Assembly (NCBI RefSeq): GCF_000240165.1 | Contig: NC_017586.1 | Coordinates: 3,410,001 to 3,474,000 of the forward strand | Direction: 5' to 3' | Length of the DNA stretch: 64,000 nt | Source: Streptantibioticus cattleyicolor NRRL 8057 = DSM 46488 | Lineage (GTDB): Bacteria; Actinomycetota; Actinomycetes; Streptomycetales; Streptomycetaceae | Part shown: positions 8,095 through 15,914 of the stretch, piece by piece | Layout of the letters: each line of letters opens with the position of its first letter | Numbering within the stretch: position 1 is the stretch's first letter | Made by a program: the position numbers and the translations under genes | Notes under the pieces: generated by a model | What the model was told of the DNA's origin: nothing | What the model saw: only the letters and a program-made list of their open reading frames with translations | The model's database searches: none

Positions 8095-8654
8095 CGGATG
8101 CCTCCGGTACGCGTGGCGGTCATCCGTGCCCGAGAGGGCTCGTCCACCGTGTGCGTAGGCGAGTCGCGGGGGTACGGGTCCTCACCGGTGGCGGGACCCG
8201 AGTCCATGACGTGCAGGAAACCCCCTGCGTTTTCGACCTCGCGGGCCACTTCGGCGTATTGCTGCGGAGTAGTCGAGATCATCGAGCGCCGCGCCGTCAG
8301 CAACGCCTTGGCGTGGCCGCTCCTGACCTGCTCGACGGCCTGCGCCAGCCCGGTACGTGCGTGGGGTGGCAGCAGCCCCGCGTGTTCCTCGATGACGTCG
8401 GCGATCTCCCACCCGAACGCCTCGGCGTAGCCCGTGCATTCCTTACGGCGGGCTGCCGTGTCCGTGGGAGGCTCGCCGCACAGATAGATCACGCAACGGA
8501 ACCGCTCGACTTTCGCGGCCTTGGTCGGTACGTCCGCCTCGCCTGTCGTGATGCCCGCTGCCGCATCCGCCAGCGCGCGACGCCGCCTTAGATCGCCTTC
8601 GCTCCGATGAGCCTCGACCCGTCGCTGTCTCTGCATGCCTTCGACGCTGACCAT
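8091..8654 (-). CDS. Resolvase-like hypothetical protein
   Basis: A 187-residue protein. A basic N-terminus (about 35 residues) is followed by a domain resembling a serine-recombinase catalytic core: FRCVIYLCGEPP, YAEAFGWEIADVIEEHAG, VRSGHAKALLTARRSMIS. No recombinase C-terminal domain is present and the YxRVS nucleophile motif is not conserved. It heads the four-gene minus-strand operon 8654-7272. Another possible start is the ATG at 8636. Confidence 0.5.
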   Translation of the reverse strand: MVSVEGMQRQRRVEAHRSEGDLRRRRALADAAAGITTGEADVPTKAAKVERFRCVIYLCGEPPTDTAARRKECTGYAEAFGWEIADVIEEHAGLLPPHARTGLAQAVEQVRSGHAKALLTARRSMISTTPQQYAEVAREVENAGGFLHVMDSGPATGEDPYPRDSPTHTVDEPSRARMTATRTGGIR

Positions 8655-8748
8655 GCGTCAATCGTGTCGGCCCGAACACGTACCGTGAAGAGACGGGGCG
8701 TAGGACCGGGCGAGATTGCCCGGCCCGCGCTCGTACGCTCCGTAGGAC

Positions 8749-9966
8749 TCACGCGATCAAGGGCACGCCGATGAGTTCGCTGATGTTCCGCACGCGGGCC
8801 GTGGACACCTTTGCCAGGCGCTTCCCGATGACTCCGGGCAGCGCCTGATGCCTGACCCACTCCGGGGCGTCGAGTCCCACCTCGACCAACGTGTCTCCGG
8901 CCTGGTCGTACAGGCCGACTGCGCACTGGGCGAGTGCGACGTCGAGCTTGTAGCGGTTGCGGGCCACCTTCGACATGGTCGTGGGGAGCTGTTTCATGTC
9001 GGGCTGACTGGCGAGCTTGAGTGCGCGCCCGTAGTTTTTCAGCGCCACGTGGATTCCAACCGCCTCGGCCTTCGCGGAGGTTGGGCCGAAGCTGGTTCCG
9101 TACAGCTTCTCGTCCCGACCGAGCCGCGCCGCGGCGGCGTGCGCTTGAGAAATGTAGTCGTCGGCGCCACGCTCGTCCTCGCGTCGTGACGCCGCGACCG
9201 CTGCGGAGATCATCAGCCGCCCGTAGGCGATCAGTTGTGGACGGGAACTGCTGCTGAACGACGGTTCGATCGCCAGGGCCGCACGCTCGGCCACGGCCAC
9301 GGCACGGGGCAACTTCGCACCACGTAGGTGAATCCATGACAGCGTGGAATCAAGCAGCGCGGACATCACCGGATCGTCGGTGTCCTTCGCGTGGTGTTTC
9401 GCCGACGTGAGAGCACTGAGCGCGAGATCGCGTTGCCCGAATCCGTTCGAGCACGAAGCAGCCACGCGGTACGTGCTGGCCAGGATCAATCCCAACTGCT
9501 TACGCTCGCGACCGGTAGCTGCGGCGTATCTGACCTGCCCTTCCATGAGGACTTTCGAGGCGTAGCTGCTCACCATCGCCGTGTCGCTCGCCCAGTACGC
9601 ATTCCACGCGCGGTCGCGGGCCTCGCTCAGTTCCTCGACCGTGCTCGGCTCGTCGATGCCTTCCCACTCGCCCAGGGCGCTCTCGTGGACAGCATCGGAG
9701 AGTTGGCGCAGCGCGGCCCGGTCACCCTGGTTCATGCCTCGGCGCGGGGCCTGCTGCCCCAGGATCACCGACACGTCTGTGTTCAGCGCATGGGCGAGTT
9801 TGAGCAGTGACCCGACGGACAACTCTCCTCGGTCCTGCTCGGCTTTCTGCACCAGGGCGAGGGAAAGCCCCGCGGCGTCCGCAAGCCCCTGCTGTGTCAG
9901 ATCGGAGCCTCGTAGGTGCTTGATGCGCTTACCGTTCGTAAGGTCGGCCCAGTTGCTCACGATCAC
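8749..9966 (-). CDS. XRE-family regulator with TPR-like domain
   Basis: A 405-residue regulator. A helix-turn-helix lies at about residues 12-70 (TQQGLADAAGLSLALVQKAE, then GSLLKLAHALN). The rest is an all-helical, TPR-like array with repeated LALSAL, YGRALKLA and AVGLYDQAGD-type helices. ATG at 9966 is used; GTG at 9960 is as likely. Its relative at 16569 has the same architecture, and both stand beside resolvase-like/Cys-protein genes, which suggests regulator and operon travel together. It is read in the same direction as the operon 8654-7272, 95 bases upstream of it. Confidence 0.75.
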   Translation of the reverse strand: MIVSNWADLTNGKRIKHLRGSDLTQQGLADAAGLSLALVQKAEQDRGELSVGSLLKLAHALNTDVSVILGQQAPRRGMNQGDRAALRQLSDAVHESALGEWEGIDEPSTVEELSEARDRAWNAYWASDTAMVSSYASKVLMEGQVRYAAATGRERKQLGLILASTYRVAASCSNGFGQRDLALSALTSAKHHAKDTDDPVMSALLDSTLSWIHLRGAKLPRAVAVAERAALAIEPSFSSSSRPQLIAYGRLMISAAVAASRREDERGADDYISQAHAAAARLGRDEKLYGTSFGPTSAKAEAVGIHVALKNYGRALKLASQPDMKQLPTTMSKVARNRYKLDVALAQCAVGLYDQAGDTLVEVGLDAPEWVRHQALPGVIGKRLAKVSTARVRNISELIGVPLIA

Positions 9967-10241
9967 CCCAGTGCGTTCGCTTCAGGCTGCTGTACTTCGA
10001 TGGTAGGTCCATGCGCCCTGAAGCCTGGGGCGAATGGAACGGTCCGAAGGTTCCGACGAGCAACGCCCCTGCCGAATCCGCCTGTTTGAAGTGCACTTCC
10101 TCACCGGCGCCCTCGTGGACCACCCACGCGTAACCCGTACGGGGGGTGGTCGCCACCACGGCTGCGTACTCGGGCCGCACGCCCGCGCCGCCCGCGCTAC
10201 GCTCCCAGCGCCAACTGGCCGACCACCCCGGAGGCGTAACG
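9967..10241. promoter_or_regulatory. Divergent intergenic region between XRE-TPR and SLOG genes
   Basis: A 275-base gap between divergent genes, expected to carry both promoters. A minus-strand frame through it (stop at 9929, region about 10080-10200) has fairly GC-rich third positions and reads YAAVVATTPRTGYAWVVHE. However, it overlaps the regulator by 38 bases and has no good start or ribosome site, so I do not call it a gene. GGAGGCG at 10230-10236 is the ribosome site of the SLOG gene. Confidence 0.35.
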
Positions 10242-10739
10242 GTGACCACGCTTGCCGTGACCGGACACATGGATCTCACCGAGGAATCCGTACCGCTGGT
10301 GCGGGACAGCCTTCGGGGGGTCGTCGCGACGTATGCCGGGCCGGGCCTGTACGGAGTTTCGTGCATCGCTCGGGGAGCCGACTCGCTCTTCGCCGACGCC
10401 GTTCTCGCGGCCGGGGGACGCCTCGTCGTGGTGTTGCCGTCGCGGGACTACCGCCAGGCCAAGGTGAAGCCGGATCACGCCGCGCAGTTCGACCGCTTCC
10501 TGGAGGCGGCGACCGAGGTCGTCGTCATGCGGTACCCGAACGCGAACCGCGAGGCGTACGAGGCCGCCGACAAGGCGCTCCTGGCGCGGGCCGACCGGCT
10601 GGTCGCCGTGTGGGACGGCCTCTCCGCGTCGGGCAGAGGAGGAACGGCGGACGTCGTGGCGCAGGCGCGGGAGGCCGGGCTCCCGGTGGACGTCATCTGG
10701 GCGGACGGAGCGGCACGCGCCCGGGGGCTCACCGCGTGA
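10242..10739 (+). CDS. SLOG-family nucleotide-binding protein
   Basis: A 165-residue protein starting at GTG with GGAGGCG six bases upstream. It has a Rossmann-like SLOG/DprA-type fold: VTTLAVTGHMDLTEES at the N-terminus, YGVSCIARGADSLFADAVLA, GGRLVVVLPSRDYR, ADRLVAVWDGLSASGRGGTA and a final GLPVDVIWADG. The G-ARGAD-x-LFA segment and the GGTADVV loop are the expected ligand-binding features. SLOG proteins bind nucleotide-derived ligands. The stop overlaps the start of an ASCH-domain gene, so the two are co-expressed. Confidence 0.7.
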   Translation: MTTLAVTGHMDLTEESVPLVRDSLRGVVATYAGPGLYGVSCIARGADSLFADAVLAAGGRLVVVLPSRDYRQAKVKPDHAAQFDRFLEAATEVVVMRYPNANREAYEAADKALLARADRLVAVWDGLSASGRGGTADVVAQAREAGLPVDVIWADGAARARGLTA

Positions 10740-11071
10740 CCGAGCGGCGGATCAACATTCGTAAGCCCTACTTCGACCTGATCAAGAACGGCGTGAAGAC
10801 GGTCGAGGTCCGCGTCGGCTACCCCGGCATGAGGAAGATCGCCGCAGGACAGGTACTGGTGTTCCGCTCGGGCGACGAATCGTGCCGCACCGAGGTCGTC
10901 AAGGTCGTCGAGTATCCGTCCTTCGAGGCCATGGCCGACGCGGAAGACATCGCCGCGATCGGCGGAGACATGGGCCGCGGCGAACTGCTCGCGGCCTGCC
11001 GCGACATCTACCCACCGGAGAAGGAAGCCCTCGGCGTTCTGGCCATCCATCTGCGCCGACCCACCACCTGA
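10736..11071 (+). CDS. ASCH-domain protein
   Basis: A 111-residue protein starting at GTG within GTGA, coupled to the SLOG gene. The ASCH fold (a beta-barrel related to PUA, thought to bind RNA or nucleotides) is indicated by INIRKPYFDLIKNGVKTVEV at the N-terminus, then AAGQVLVFRSGDE and YPSFEAMADAED. The end is LGVLAIHLRR. The KPYFDLIKNGVKTVEVR segment holds the conserved Lys-x-E of the presumed ligand site. Confidence 0.75.
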   Translation: MTERRINIRKPYFDLIKNGVKTVEVRVGYPGMRKIAAGQVLVFRSGDESCRTEVVKVVEYPSFEAMADAEDIAAIGGDMGRGELLAACRDIYPPEKEALGVLAIHLRRPTT

Positions 11072-11194
11072 CTCCCGCATCCGTACACCGTGGTGCGACT
11101 CGTTCGGGCGCAATGCGCCAATGCGCCCTGTCGGCGCCCCGGCTCGGCCAGTTGAATCGGCGACCGGACCGTCCAACGCGGAGAGGGAATCGTC

Positions 11195-11308
11195 ATGGGT
11201 GAGCACGAGAAGCCGCCGCCGGACCCGAGTCAGGGAACGCCGCCGCCCGGGAACAGCGACGGGCAGGTGCCGCCTCCGCCGCCGTCCGACGGCAAGCACC
11301 GCAAGTGA
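11195..11308 (+). CDS. Putative PIMT-modified RiPP (imiditide-like) precursor, 37 aa
   Basis: A 37-residue peptide starting MGEHEKPPPDPSQG, with GAGAGGGA six bases before its ATG. The C-terminal part contains two Asp-Gly sites in a near-repeat, GNSDGQVPPPPP and SDGKHRK. Its stop overlaps the start of a PIMT-like methyltransferase (GTGA). Asp-Gly is the preferred context for methylation-driven aspartimide formation, and small peptides encoded directly before such enzymes are known as imiditide precursors. No other maturation enzyme is next to it. The RiPP assignment is inference; a short Pro-rich protein of other function is possible. Confidence 0.6.
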   Translation: MGEHEKPPPDPSQGTPPPGNSDGQVPPPPPSDGKHRK

Positions 11309-12450
11309 CGTTGGAGGAGGGGCGTCGGCGCCTGGCCGAGGCGATGGCGGACCGCGGCGCCTGGCCGGCGCGGTCTCCGTGGATCCGCCAGGCCGTCGAC
11401 GCTCTGCCGCGGCACCGGTTCGCCCCCGACCGGCTGTGGGAGTGGGACGGCCACGCCTACGTCCCGGTGGATCGCGGCGTGGACGAGGAGCGGTGGGCGT
11501 GCCTGGTGTACGGGAGCGTGGACGACGCCGCGGTCACCCAGGTGACCGATGGTCTGCCGTCGTCGAGTCTGTCGTGTCAGGGCGTGGTCGTCGACATGCT
11601 GGACGCGTTGCGGCTGGAGCCCGGGCACCGGGTGCTGGAGTTGGGGGCGGGGGCGGGGTGGAACGCCGCTTTGATGGCGTGGCGGGCGGGCCGGGGGCGG
11701 GTGACGAGCGTGGAGGCGGACCCGGAGCTGGCCGCGTCGGCGCGGGCCCGGCTGGACGCTGCCGACGCCGGGGTGGCCGTCGTGGTGGGGGACGGGAACG
11801 CGGGTCGGCCGGAGAGCGTCCCGTACGACCGGGTGATCGCCACGTACGCGGTGGAGACGGTGCCGTGGGCGTGGGTGGAGCAGACCCGGCCCGGTGGGCG
11901 GATCGTGTTCCCGTGGGGACCGTTGGGGCACCTGGCGCTCACCGTGGCGGACGACGGGCGGTCCGCCGAAGGCCGGGTGCGGGGGCTGGCGCAGTTCATG
12001 CCCGCGCGCGGCAGCCGTACGGGCCGGGGGTGGAGCGAGGTCCGCGGGGACACGGCGGCGGAGGCGGAGCGGCTGGTGGAGCGGGATCTGCGGCCCCTGC
12101 GAGACGATCCGCACCTGCGGTTCGCGTTGCGCGTGGAGCTGCCCGAGGTCCGCGTCACCACGAGCGTGGACGACGACGGGGTGAACGCGTGGCTGCACGA
12201 CGGCCGTTGCTCGTGGGCGGCGCTGTCCGCCATGGGCGGCGGCCGGGTCGTCGTGTACCAGGGAGGGCCGCGTCGGCTGGCGGACGAGGCCGAGCGGGTG
12301 TGGGACTGGTGGCGGGCGGCCGGCTCGCCGGAGCTGTACGAGTGGGGGATGACGGTCGAGCGCGGGCGGCAGCGCGTGTGGTGCCGGGATCCGGTGACCG
12401 GCCCGCGCAGGGTCGCGTCGCCCCGGCACGCGCCGTTGCCGCCCGGCTGA
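11305..12450 (+). CDS. PIMT-like methyltransferase next to the 37-residue peptide
   Basis: A 381-residue protein with a GTG start coupled to the peptide gene. PIMT-type motifs: SSSLSCQGVVVDML near residue 85 (substrate loop), HRVLELGAGAGWNAALMAW (SAM motif I), TSVEADPELAASAR and a DRVIATYAVETVPWAWV strand. Beyond about residue 240 it has a C-terminal extension like that of the graspetide-locus enzyme at 5295, ending YEWGMTVERGRQRVW compared with TEFGMTATPFDQKVW there. The shared extension supports a RiPP-tailoring rather than protein-repair role. Confidence 0.8.
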   Translation: MTLEEGRRRLAEAMADRGAWPARSPWIRQAVDALPRHRFAPDRLWEWDGHAYVPVDRGVDEERWACLVYGSVDDAAVTQVTDGLPSSSLSCQGVVVDMLDALRLEPGHRVLELGAGAGWNAALMAWRAGRGRVTSVEADPELAASARARLDAADAGVAVVVGDGNAGRPESVPYDRVIATYAVETVPWAWVEQTRPGGRIVFPWGPLGHLALTVADDGRSAEGRVRGLAQFMPARGSRTGRGWSEVRGDTAAEAERLVERDLRPLRDDPHLRFALRVELPEVRVTTSVDDDGVNAWLHDGRCSWAALSAMGGGRVVVYQGGPRRLADEAERVWDWWRAAGSPELYEWGMTVERGRQRVWCRDPVTGPRRVASPRHAPLPPG

Positions 12451-12484
12451 CGGACGCCCGCCCCGCACCCGTGGTGCCGACACC

Positions 12485-12521
12485 ACGACGGCCTCCACGT
12501 GTGGAACGTGGAGGCCGTCGT
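12485..12521. terminator. Bidirectional terminator between convergent genes
   Basis: A perfect 16-bp stem (ACGACGGCCTCCACGT at 12485-12500, complement at 12506-12521) with a 5-base loop. It lies between the ends of the methyltransferase gene (plus) and the secreted-protein gene (minus). Confidence 0.85.
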
Positions 12522-12542
12522 CGAGGCGTACCCGGGCGGGGG

Positions 12543-12965
12543 TCAGCGGACGCGCACCGTCACCACGTCGGAGGCGTGCAGGCGCTTGGGGTGGTGGTCC
12601 TTCTTGCTGGTCAGACCGTAGAGGACGGCGCGGAACTTCAGGTCGCCGCGGCGGGCGGAGGTGCCGTGGGCGGTGACCTTGGCGGCGCCCTTGGCGGGGG
12701 TGCTGCAGGACTCCTGGTGCCAGCCCTCGCCGAAGCCGTTCTCCTCGATGCAGAGCTGGTGCAGGAAGCCGGCGCTGTCGTCGTTGCCCTGGGCCTTGAC
12801 GGTGATGGTCTTGCCGACGTGCGCGGTGTGCGGCGCGGTGATGTCGACGGTGCCCTTGGCGAACGCCGGCCCGGCGGCCAGGGCCACCGAGGCCAGACCC
12901 AGCGCACCGAGCACGGCCACCCGGCCGCCCCGCGCCTTCATCCCGCTCTTCTTCGTCCTGGTCAT
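12543..12965 (-). CDS. Small secreted protein
   Basis: A 140-residue protein. ATG at 12965 has GGGAGG upstream and gives a standard Sec signal peptide: basic start (MTRTKKSGMKARGGR), hydrophobic core VAVLGALGLASVALAAG and cleavage near PAFA-KG. The mature part is beta-rich (GTVDITAPHTAHVGKTITVK) and holds two Cys (LCIEENGFG and QESCSTP) that could form a disulfide. The ending is VVTVRVR. It looks like a small Ig-like exported domain; no specific function recognised. Confidence 0.7.
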   Translation of the reverse strand: MTRTKKSGMKARGGRVAVLGALGLASVALAAGPAFAKGTVDITAPHTAHVGKTITVKAQGNDDSAGFLHQLCIEENGFGEGWHQESCSTPAKGAAKVTAHGTSARRGDLKFRAVLYGLTSKKDHHPKRLHASDVVTVRVR

Positions 12966-13201
12966 GGACTTTCCCTCCCGCGGATCTCCCCCCACACGGT
13001 GAGACCCGCCGTTTTCGCGAAGGCGCCCGATGCGCCTTGCTGATCACCCACACGATCAGGCCGGCCCGCCCGGTTGCGCCCCGCCCGGCGCCGTTACCGA
13101 TCTACGACAAAACCCGCCTGCCAGCCACGACAGACACACCAGCCACGCTGGTCACGTGTCGGTCGACAGCCACGGCCCCGGTTCCGGTGACAGCGGAACG
13201 C
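12966..13201. promoter_or_regulatory. Intergenic region upstream of the secreted-protein gene
   Basis: A 236-base gap between two minus-strand genes that should carry the promoter of the secreted protein. A short inverted repeat (TGATC at 13041, GATCA at 13054) is a possible operator. No gene seen. Confidence 0.35.
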
Positions 13202-14194
13202 TCACTCCCACTCCCACGCGATCCCGACCACCCCCGGCCGGATCTCCTCCTCCACCAGGTGGGCCGTGCCGTGCGCGTTGAGCGTCAGCTCGGTGACGGC
13301 GGCGCGGGGCGCGGAGGCCGACGGGCGGGCGAAACGACGGCAGCGCACCGGCAGCGCGGCCCGGTCGAAGGCGACCTGGAGCACGTAGTGGCCGCCGCCG
13401 AAGGTGAAACCGCGTACGTACTCGTGGCTGGGCGCCCCCGAGGCGTCGTCGAACCGGTACTCCAGCACCGCAGTGTCACCGTGCCGCAGTCTCGCGTCGA
13501 AGAGCAGCTCCGCCACCACCACCCCTGACGCGAGATGTCTGCGCACCCGGCCCAGGCGGCAGTTGGCCAGCGCGCGCACCCGTACCCGTTCCGCGTCGCA
13601 CCCGGGGTCGCCGTGGTGGATGGCGAGGTAGCGGTCGACGCCGTCGCGGTGGGCGCGGACCACGTGCTGGGTGACCCGGGTGAGCAGGTCGCGCCGGGGC
13701 CCGATGGTGACCCGTTCGTACTGCATGGCGGTGTGCAGTCCGCCGTCCGGCGGTGCCTGGAGGCTCTCCAGTACGGACTCCAGCGCGGCGGCCGGTTCGA
13801 GGACGTCGCGGTAGGGGCGGGCCGGCGGGTGGCCGGCGGTGGCGCGCGGGCCGAGCAGCCGGGTCAGCGCGTGCGGTGGGAGCTCCAGCACCTCTTCGAG
13901 CGCGGCGACGGCGCGCAGCGACTCGGCGCGGTCGGGGCGGCGGACGCCGCGTTGCCAGTAGCTGAGGCTGGTCACCCCGACCCGGATGCCGCGCAGCGCG
14001 AGCCGGTGCTGCACACGGTGCAGGGCGAGGCCGCGGGCGGCGAGCGCGGTGCGCAGGGCCGCGGGGAACGGGCCGGTGCGCAGCGCCTCGGCCAACTGGG
14101 CCTCGGTGGGGCGCTGTCCGGCACGGGTGGCGCGCCGGGCGGGCACGGTGTCCGGCGAGGTTCCCGTCAAGGCTCCCGGCGGGGCGTCCGGCAA
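13202..14194 (-). CDS. XRE-family transcriptional regulator
   Basis: A 330-residue protein. The N-terminal third has a helix-turn-helix (LALRGIRVGVTSLSYWQRGV, then RRPDRAESLRAVAALEEVL, about residues 65-105). A C-terminal effector-like domain (about residues 150-330) of mixed alpha/beta type contains YLAIHHGDPGCD and LLFDARLRHGDTAVLEYRFD. It is divergent from the protease operon at 14429, making control of that operon and of itself plausible. Ligand unknown. Confidence 0.7.
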   Translation of the reverse strand: MPDAPPGALTGTSPDTVPARRATRAGQRPTEAQLAEALRTGPFPAALRTALAARGLALHRVQHRLALRGIRVGVTSLSYWQRGVRRPDRAESLRAVAALEEVLELPPHALTRLLGPRATAGHPPARPYRDVLEPAAALESVLESLQAPPDGGLHTAMQYERVTIGPRRDLLTRVTQHVVRAHRDGVDRYLAIHHGDPGCDAERVRVRALANCRLGRVRRHLASGVVVAELLFDARLRHGDTAVLEYRFDDASGAPSHEYVRGFTFGGGHYVLQVAFDRAALPVRCRRFARPSASAPRAAVTELTLNAHGTAHLVEEEIRPGVVGIAWEWE

Positions 14195-14285
14195 GGTGTC
14201 CTCCCGCTGTCCGGCAGGTGAATGTTCACGTCCGTATCCCCGCCGGTACCGGGTACGGCGGCGGTCACCTGGGGTTCTTCCGGTC

Positions 14286-14316
14286 GGCGTTCACAACGGT
14301 ACGGGCGGCGTTCACA
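14286..14316. promoter_or_regulatory. Direct repeats, possible operator of the protease operon
   Basis: GGCGTTCACA occurs at 14286-14295 and 14307-14316, 21 bases apart (two helical turns), and a third GTTCAC lies at 14224. They sit in the 234-base divergent region between the XRE regulator and the protease gene. Operator function is inferred. Confidence 0.4.
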
Positions 14317-14428
14317 TCCCGCCAGCCCCGGCCCCGGGGACGTTGACCGGTCACCGACAACGGGCCGATGCTGCTGCGCAGCGTCCGGACGCTTCTCCTC
14401 CCACGACCCTGACGAGGAAGGACGCCCC

Positions 14429-15028
14429 ATGTCCCCGACCTTCCGCCCCCGCCCCGGCGGACGCAGACGCGGTGCCGTCGCCGCCGCGCTGCTCGCCGCC
14501 GCCCTCACCACGGGCCTGGCCACCGCGCCCGGCGCCGCCGCGTCCACCGGCTCGAAACAGCTGAACATCACCATGCAGGCGCAGACCAAGTCCAACTGGT
14601 GCTGGGCCGCCACCGGCAACACCATCGCCACCTGGTATGGCCGCGGCTACAGCCAGAACGCCTTCTGCGACGCCGCCTTCGGCTACCCCCAGGGCACCTC
14701 CTGCCCCAACGACCAGGCCACCCTCGCCGACGACCAGAACGCCTACGACTGGATGGGCATCGACCCCGGCTCCTACATCCGCGGCCGGATCGGCTACGGC
14801 ACCCTCCAGTCCGAGATCGACAACAACCGCCCGGTGCAGACCCGCATCCAATGGAGCTCCGGCGGCGGCCACATGGAGGTGCTCTACGGCTACGACACCT
14901 CCAACAACTGGGTCTACTGGGGCGACCCGTGGCCCTCGGACTACCGCTACAACTGGGCCGATTACGGCTACTACGCCGGCAACGACCAGTTCACCTGGAC
15001 CCACACGCTCTACGGGATAGGGGCGTGA
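14429..15028 (+). CDS. Secreted papain-like cysteine protease
   Basis: A 199-residue secreted protein; ATG at 14429 lies behind GAGGAAGGA. The signal peptide is basic (MSPTFRPRPGGRRR), followed by GAVAAALLAAALTTGLATA and a cleavage near GAAAS. The mature part has the papain-like/AvrRpt2-type catalytic Cys motif KSNWCWAATGNTIATWYG. His is in GGGHMEVLYGYD and the Asn/Asp-bearing strand is YWGDPWPSDYRYNWADYGYY. The gene overlaps the next by GTGA, so protease and partner are made together. Confidence 0.75.
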   Translation: MSPTFRPRPGGRRRGAVAAALLAAALTTGLATAPGAAASTGSKQLNITMQAQTKSNWCWAATGNTIATWYGRGYSQNAFCDAAFGYPQGTSCPNDQATLADDQNAYDWMGIDPGSYIRGRIGYGTLQSEIDNNRPVQTRIQWSSGGGHMEVLYGYDTSNNWVYWGDPWPSDYRYNWADYGYYAGNDQFTWTHTLYGIGA

Positions 15029-15858
15029 CCGCCATGCCGAGAACCCTGCGCACCACCGTGACCGCCGTCGGCGCGCTGGCGCTGGGCGCCCTGTGCGGGA
15101 CGGCCGGCGCCGCCACGCCCGCGGTGCCGGCGCCGTTCACCGCCGCCCAGGCCGGCCAGGCCCGTACCGTGGTGACCGCACCGGCCACCACCGACCTGCT
15201 GACCCGGTTCTTCGCCGCCGACGCGGCCCGCCGCCACCTGCGCGTCCCGGCCGCGGCCGGCGCCGCCGCGCCGCGCACCACCGGGCCCACCGTCACCGTC
15301 TACACCCTCGGCCCCGGCTTCGTCGCCGGCCGCCCCGGCGCACCCGTGGCCGACCCCGACTTCCTCGCCACCGAGGCGGTCGCCCCGGACGGCCGCACCG
15401 CCTCGGTCTGGACGGCGCGGACCACCACCGGCTGGCGCGTGGTCAACGTCGCCACCGGCGCCGACGAGACCGACTACACCGCCCGCGCGCACGGCGACGG
15501 CACGGTCTTCCGCGAACCCCAGATCCACGCCTGGTACGTCCTACGGGCCGGCCGCGTCCTCCCCCTCAACGCCGAGGCCCGCGCCGCCGTCGGCCCCTCC
15601 GGCCGCCCCCTCGCCGACTACCAGCGCCTGGTCCACCGCGAATACGGCGACAAACTCCCCGGCTCCGCCTACGACCGAGCCGGCCTGGCCGGCGGCTTCG
15701 ACGCCCGTACGTCCCCGGTGCCCCGGTCGGCCTCCGTCGCGTCGGCCGCGTCGGCCCCTTCCGCTCCGGCGTCCGGTTTCCCGGCGGCCCCGGTGGCCGC
15801 GTCGCTGGGGGTGGCGGGGTTGGGGGTGTGGAGGTGGCGTCGCCGGGCCAACGGATGA
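15025..15858 (+). CDS. Secreted, C-terminally anchored partner of the protease
   Basis: A 277-residue protein (GTG at 15025 overlaps the protease stop; ATG at 15034 is an alternative). It has a signal peptide (MPRTLRTTVTAVGALALG, cleavage near AGAA). A central domain contains VTVYTLGPGFVAG and a WTARTTTGWRVVNVATGADE repeat-like segment. An Ala/Ser/Pro linker precedes a C-terminal helix (APVAASLGVAGLGVW) ending RWRRRANG. No LPxTG motif is present, so it is probably held by the membrane helix. Possible roles are protease inhibitor, chaperone or substrate; not recognised. Confidence 0.65.
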   Translation: MTAMPRTLRTTVTAVGALALGALCGTAGAATPAVPAPFTAAQAGQARTVVTAPATTDLLTRFFAADAARRHLRVPAAAGAAAPRTTGPTVTVYTLGPGFVAGRPGAPVADPDFLATEAVAPDGRTASVWTARTTTGWRVVNVATGADETDYTARAHGDGTVFREPQIHAWYVLRAGRVLPLNAEARAAVGPSGRPLADYQRLVHREYGDKLPGSAYDRAGLAGGFDARTSPVPRSASVASAASAPSAPASGFPAAPVAASLGVAGLGVWRWRRRANG

Positions 15859-15873
15859 CGCCGTCGAGGTGAC

Positions 15874-15914
15874 GGCGACCAGCCCCTGCGGTGGTGTGGC
15901 GGGGGCCGGTCGCC
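15874..15914. terminator. Terminator-like hairpin between convergent genes
   Basis: GGCGACC and GCCCC (15874-15886) pair with GGGGC and GGTCGCC (15902-15914) around a 15-base loop. It lies between the end of the protease operon and the stop of the NUDIX gene. Confidence 0.55.

Noticed and set aside
7475..8654. Resolvase-like genes as evidence of a transposon or integrative element
   Set aside because: Only the N-terminal type domain is present, the catalytic Ser motif is degraded, and no inverted repeats, attachment site or transposase are visible nearby.
9929..10210. Minus-strand frame between the XRE-TPR and SLOG genes
   Set aside because: Some coding-like third positions, but no ribosome site or clear start, and overlap with the regulator N-terminus; left as intergenic.
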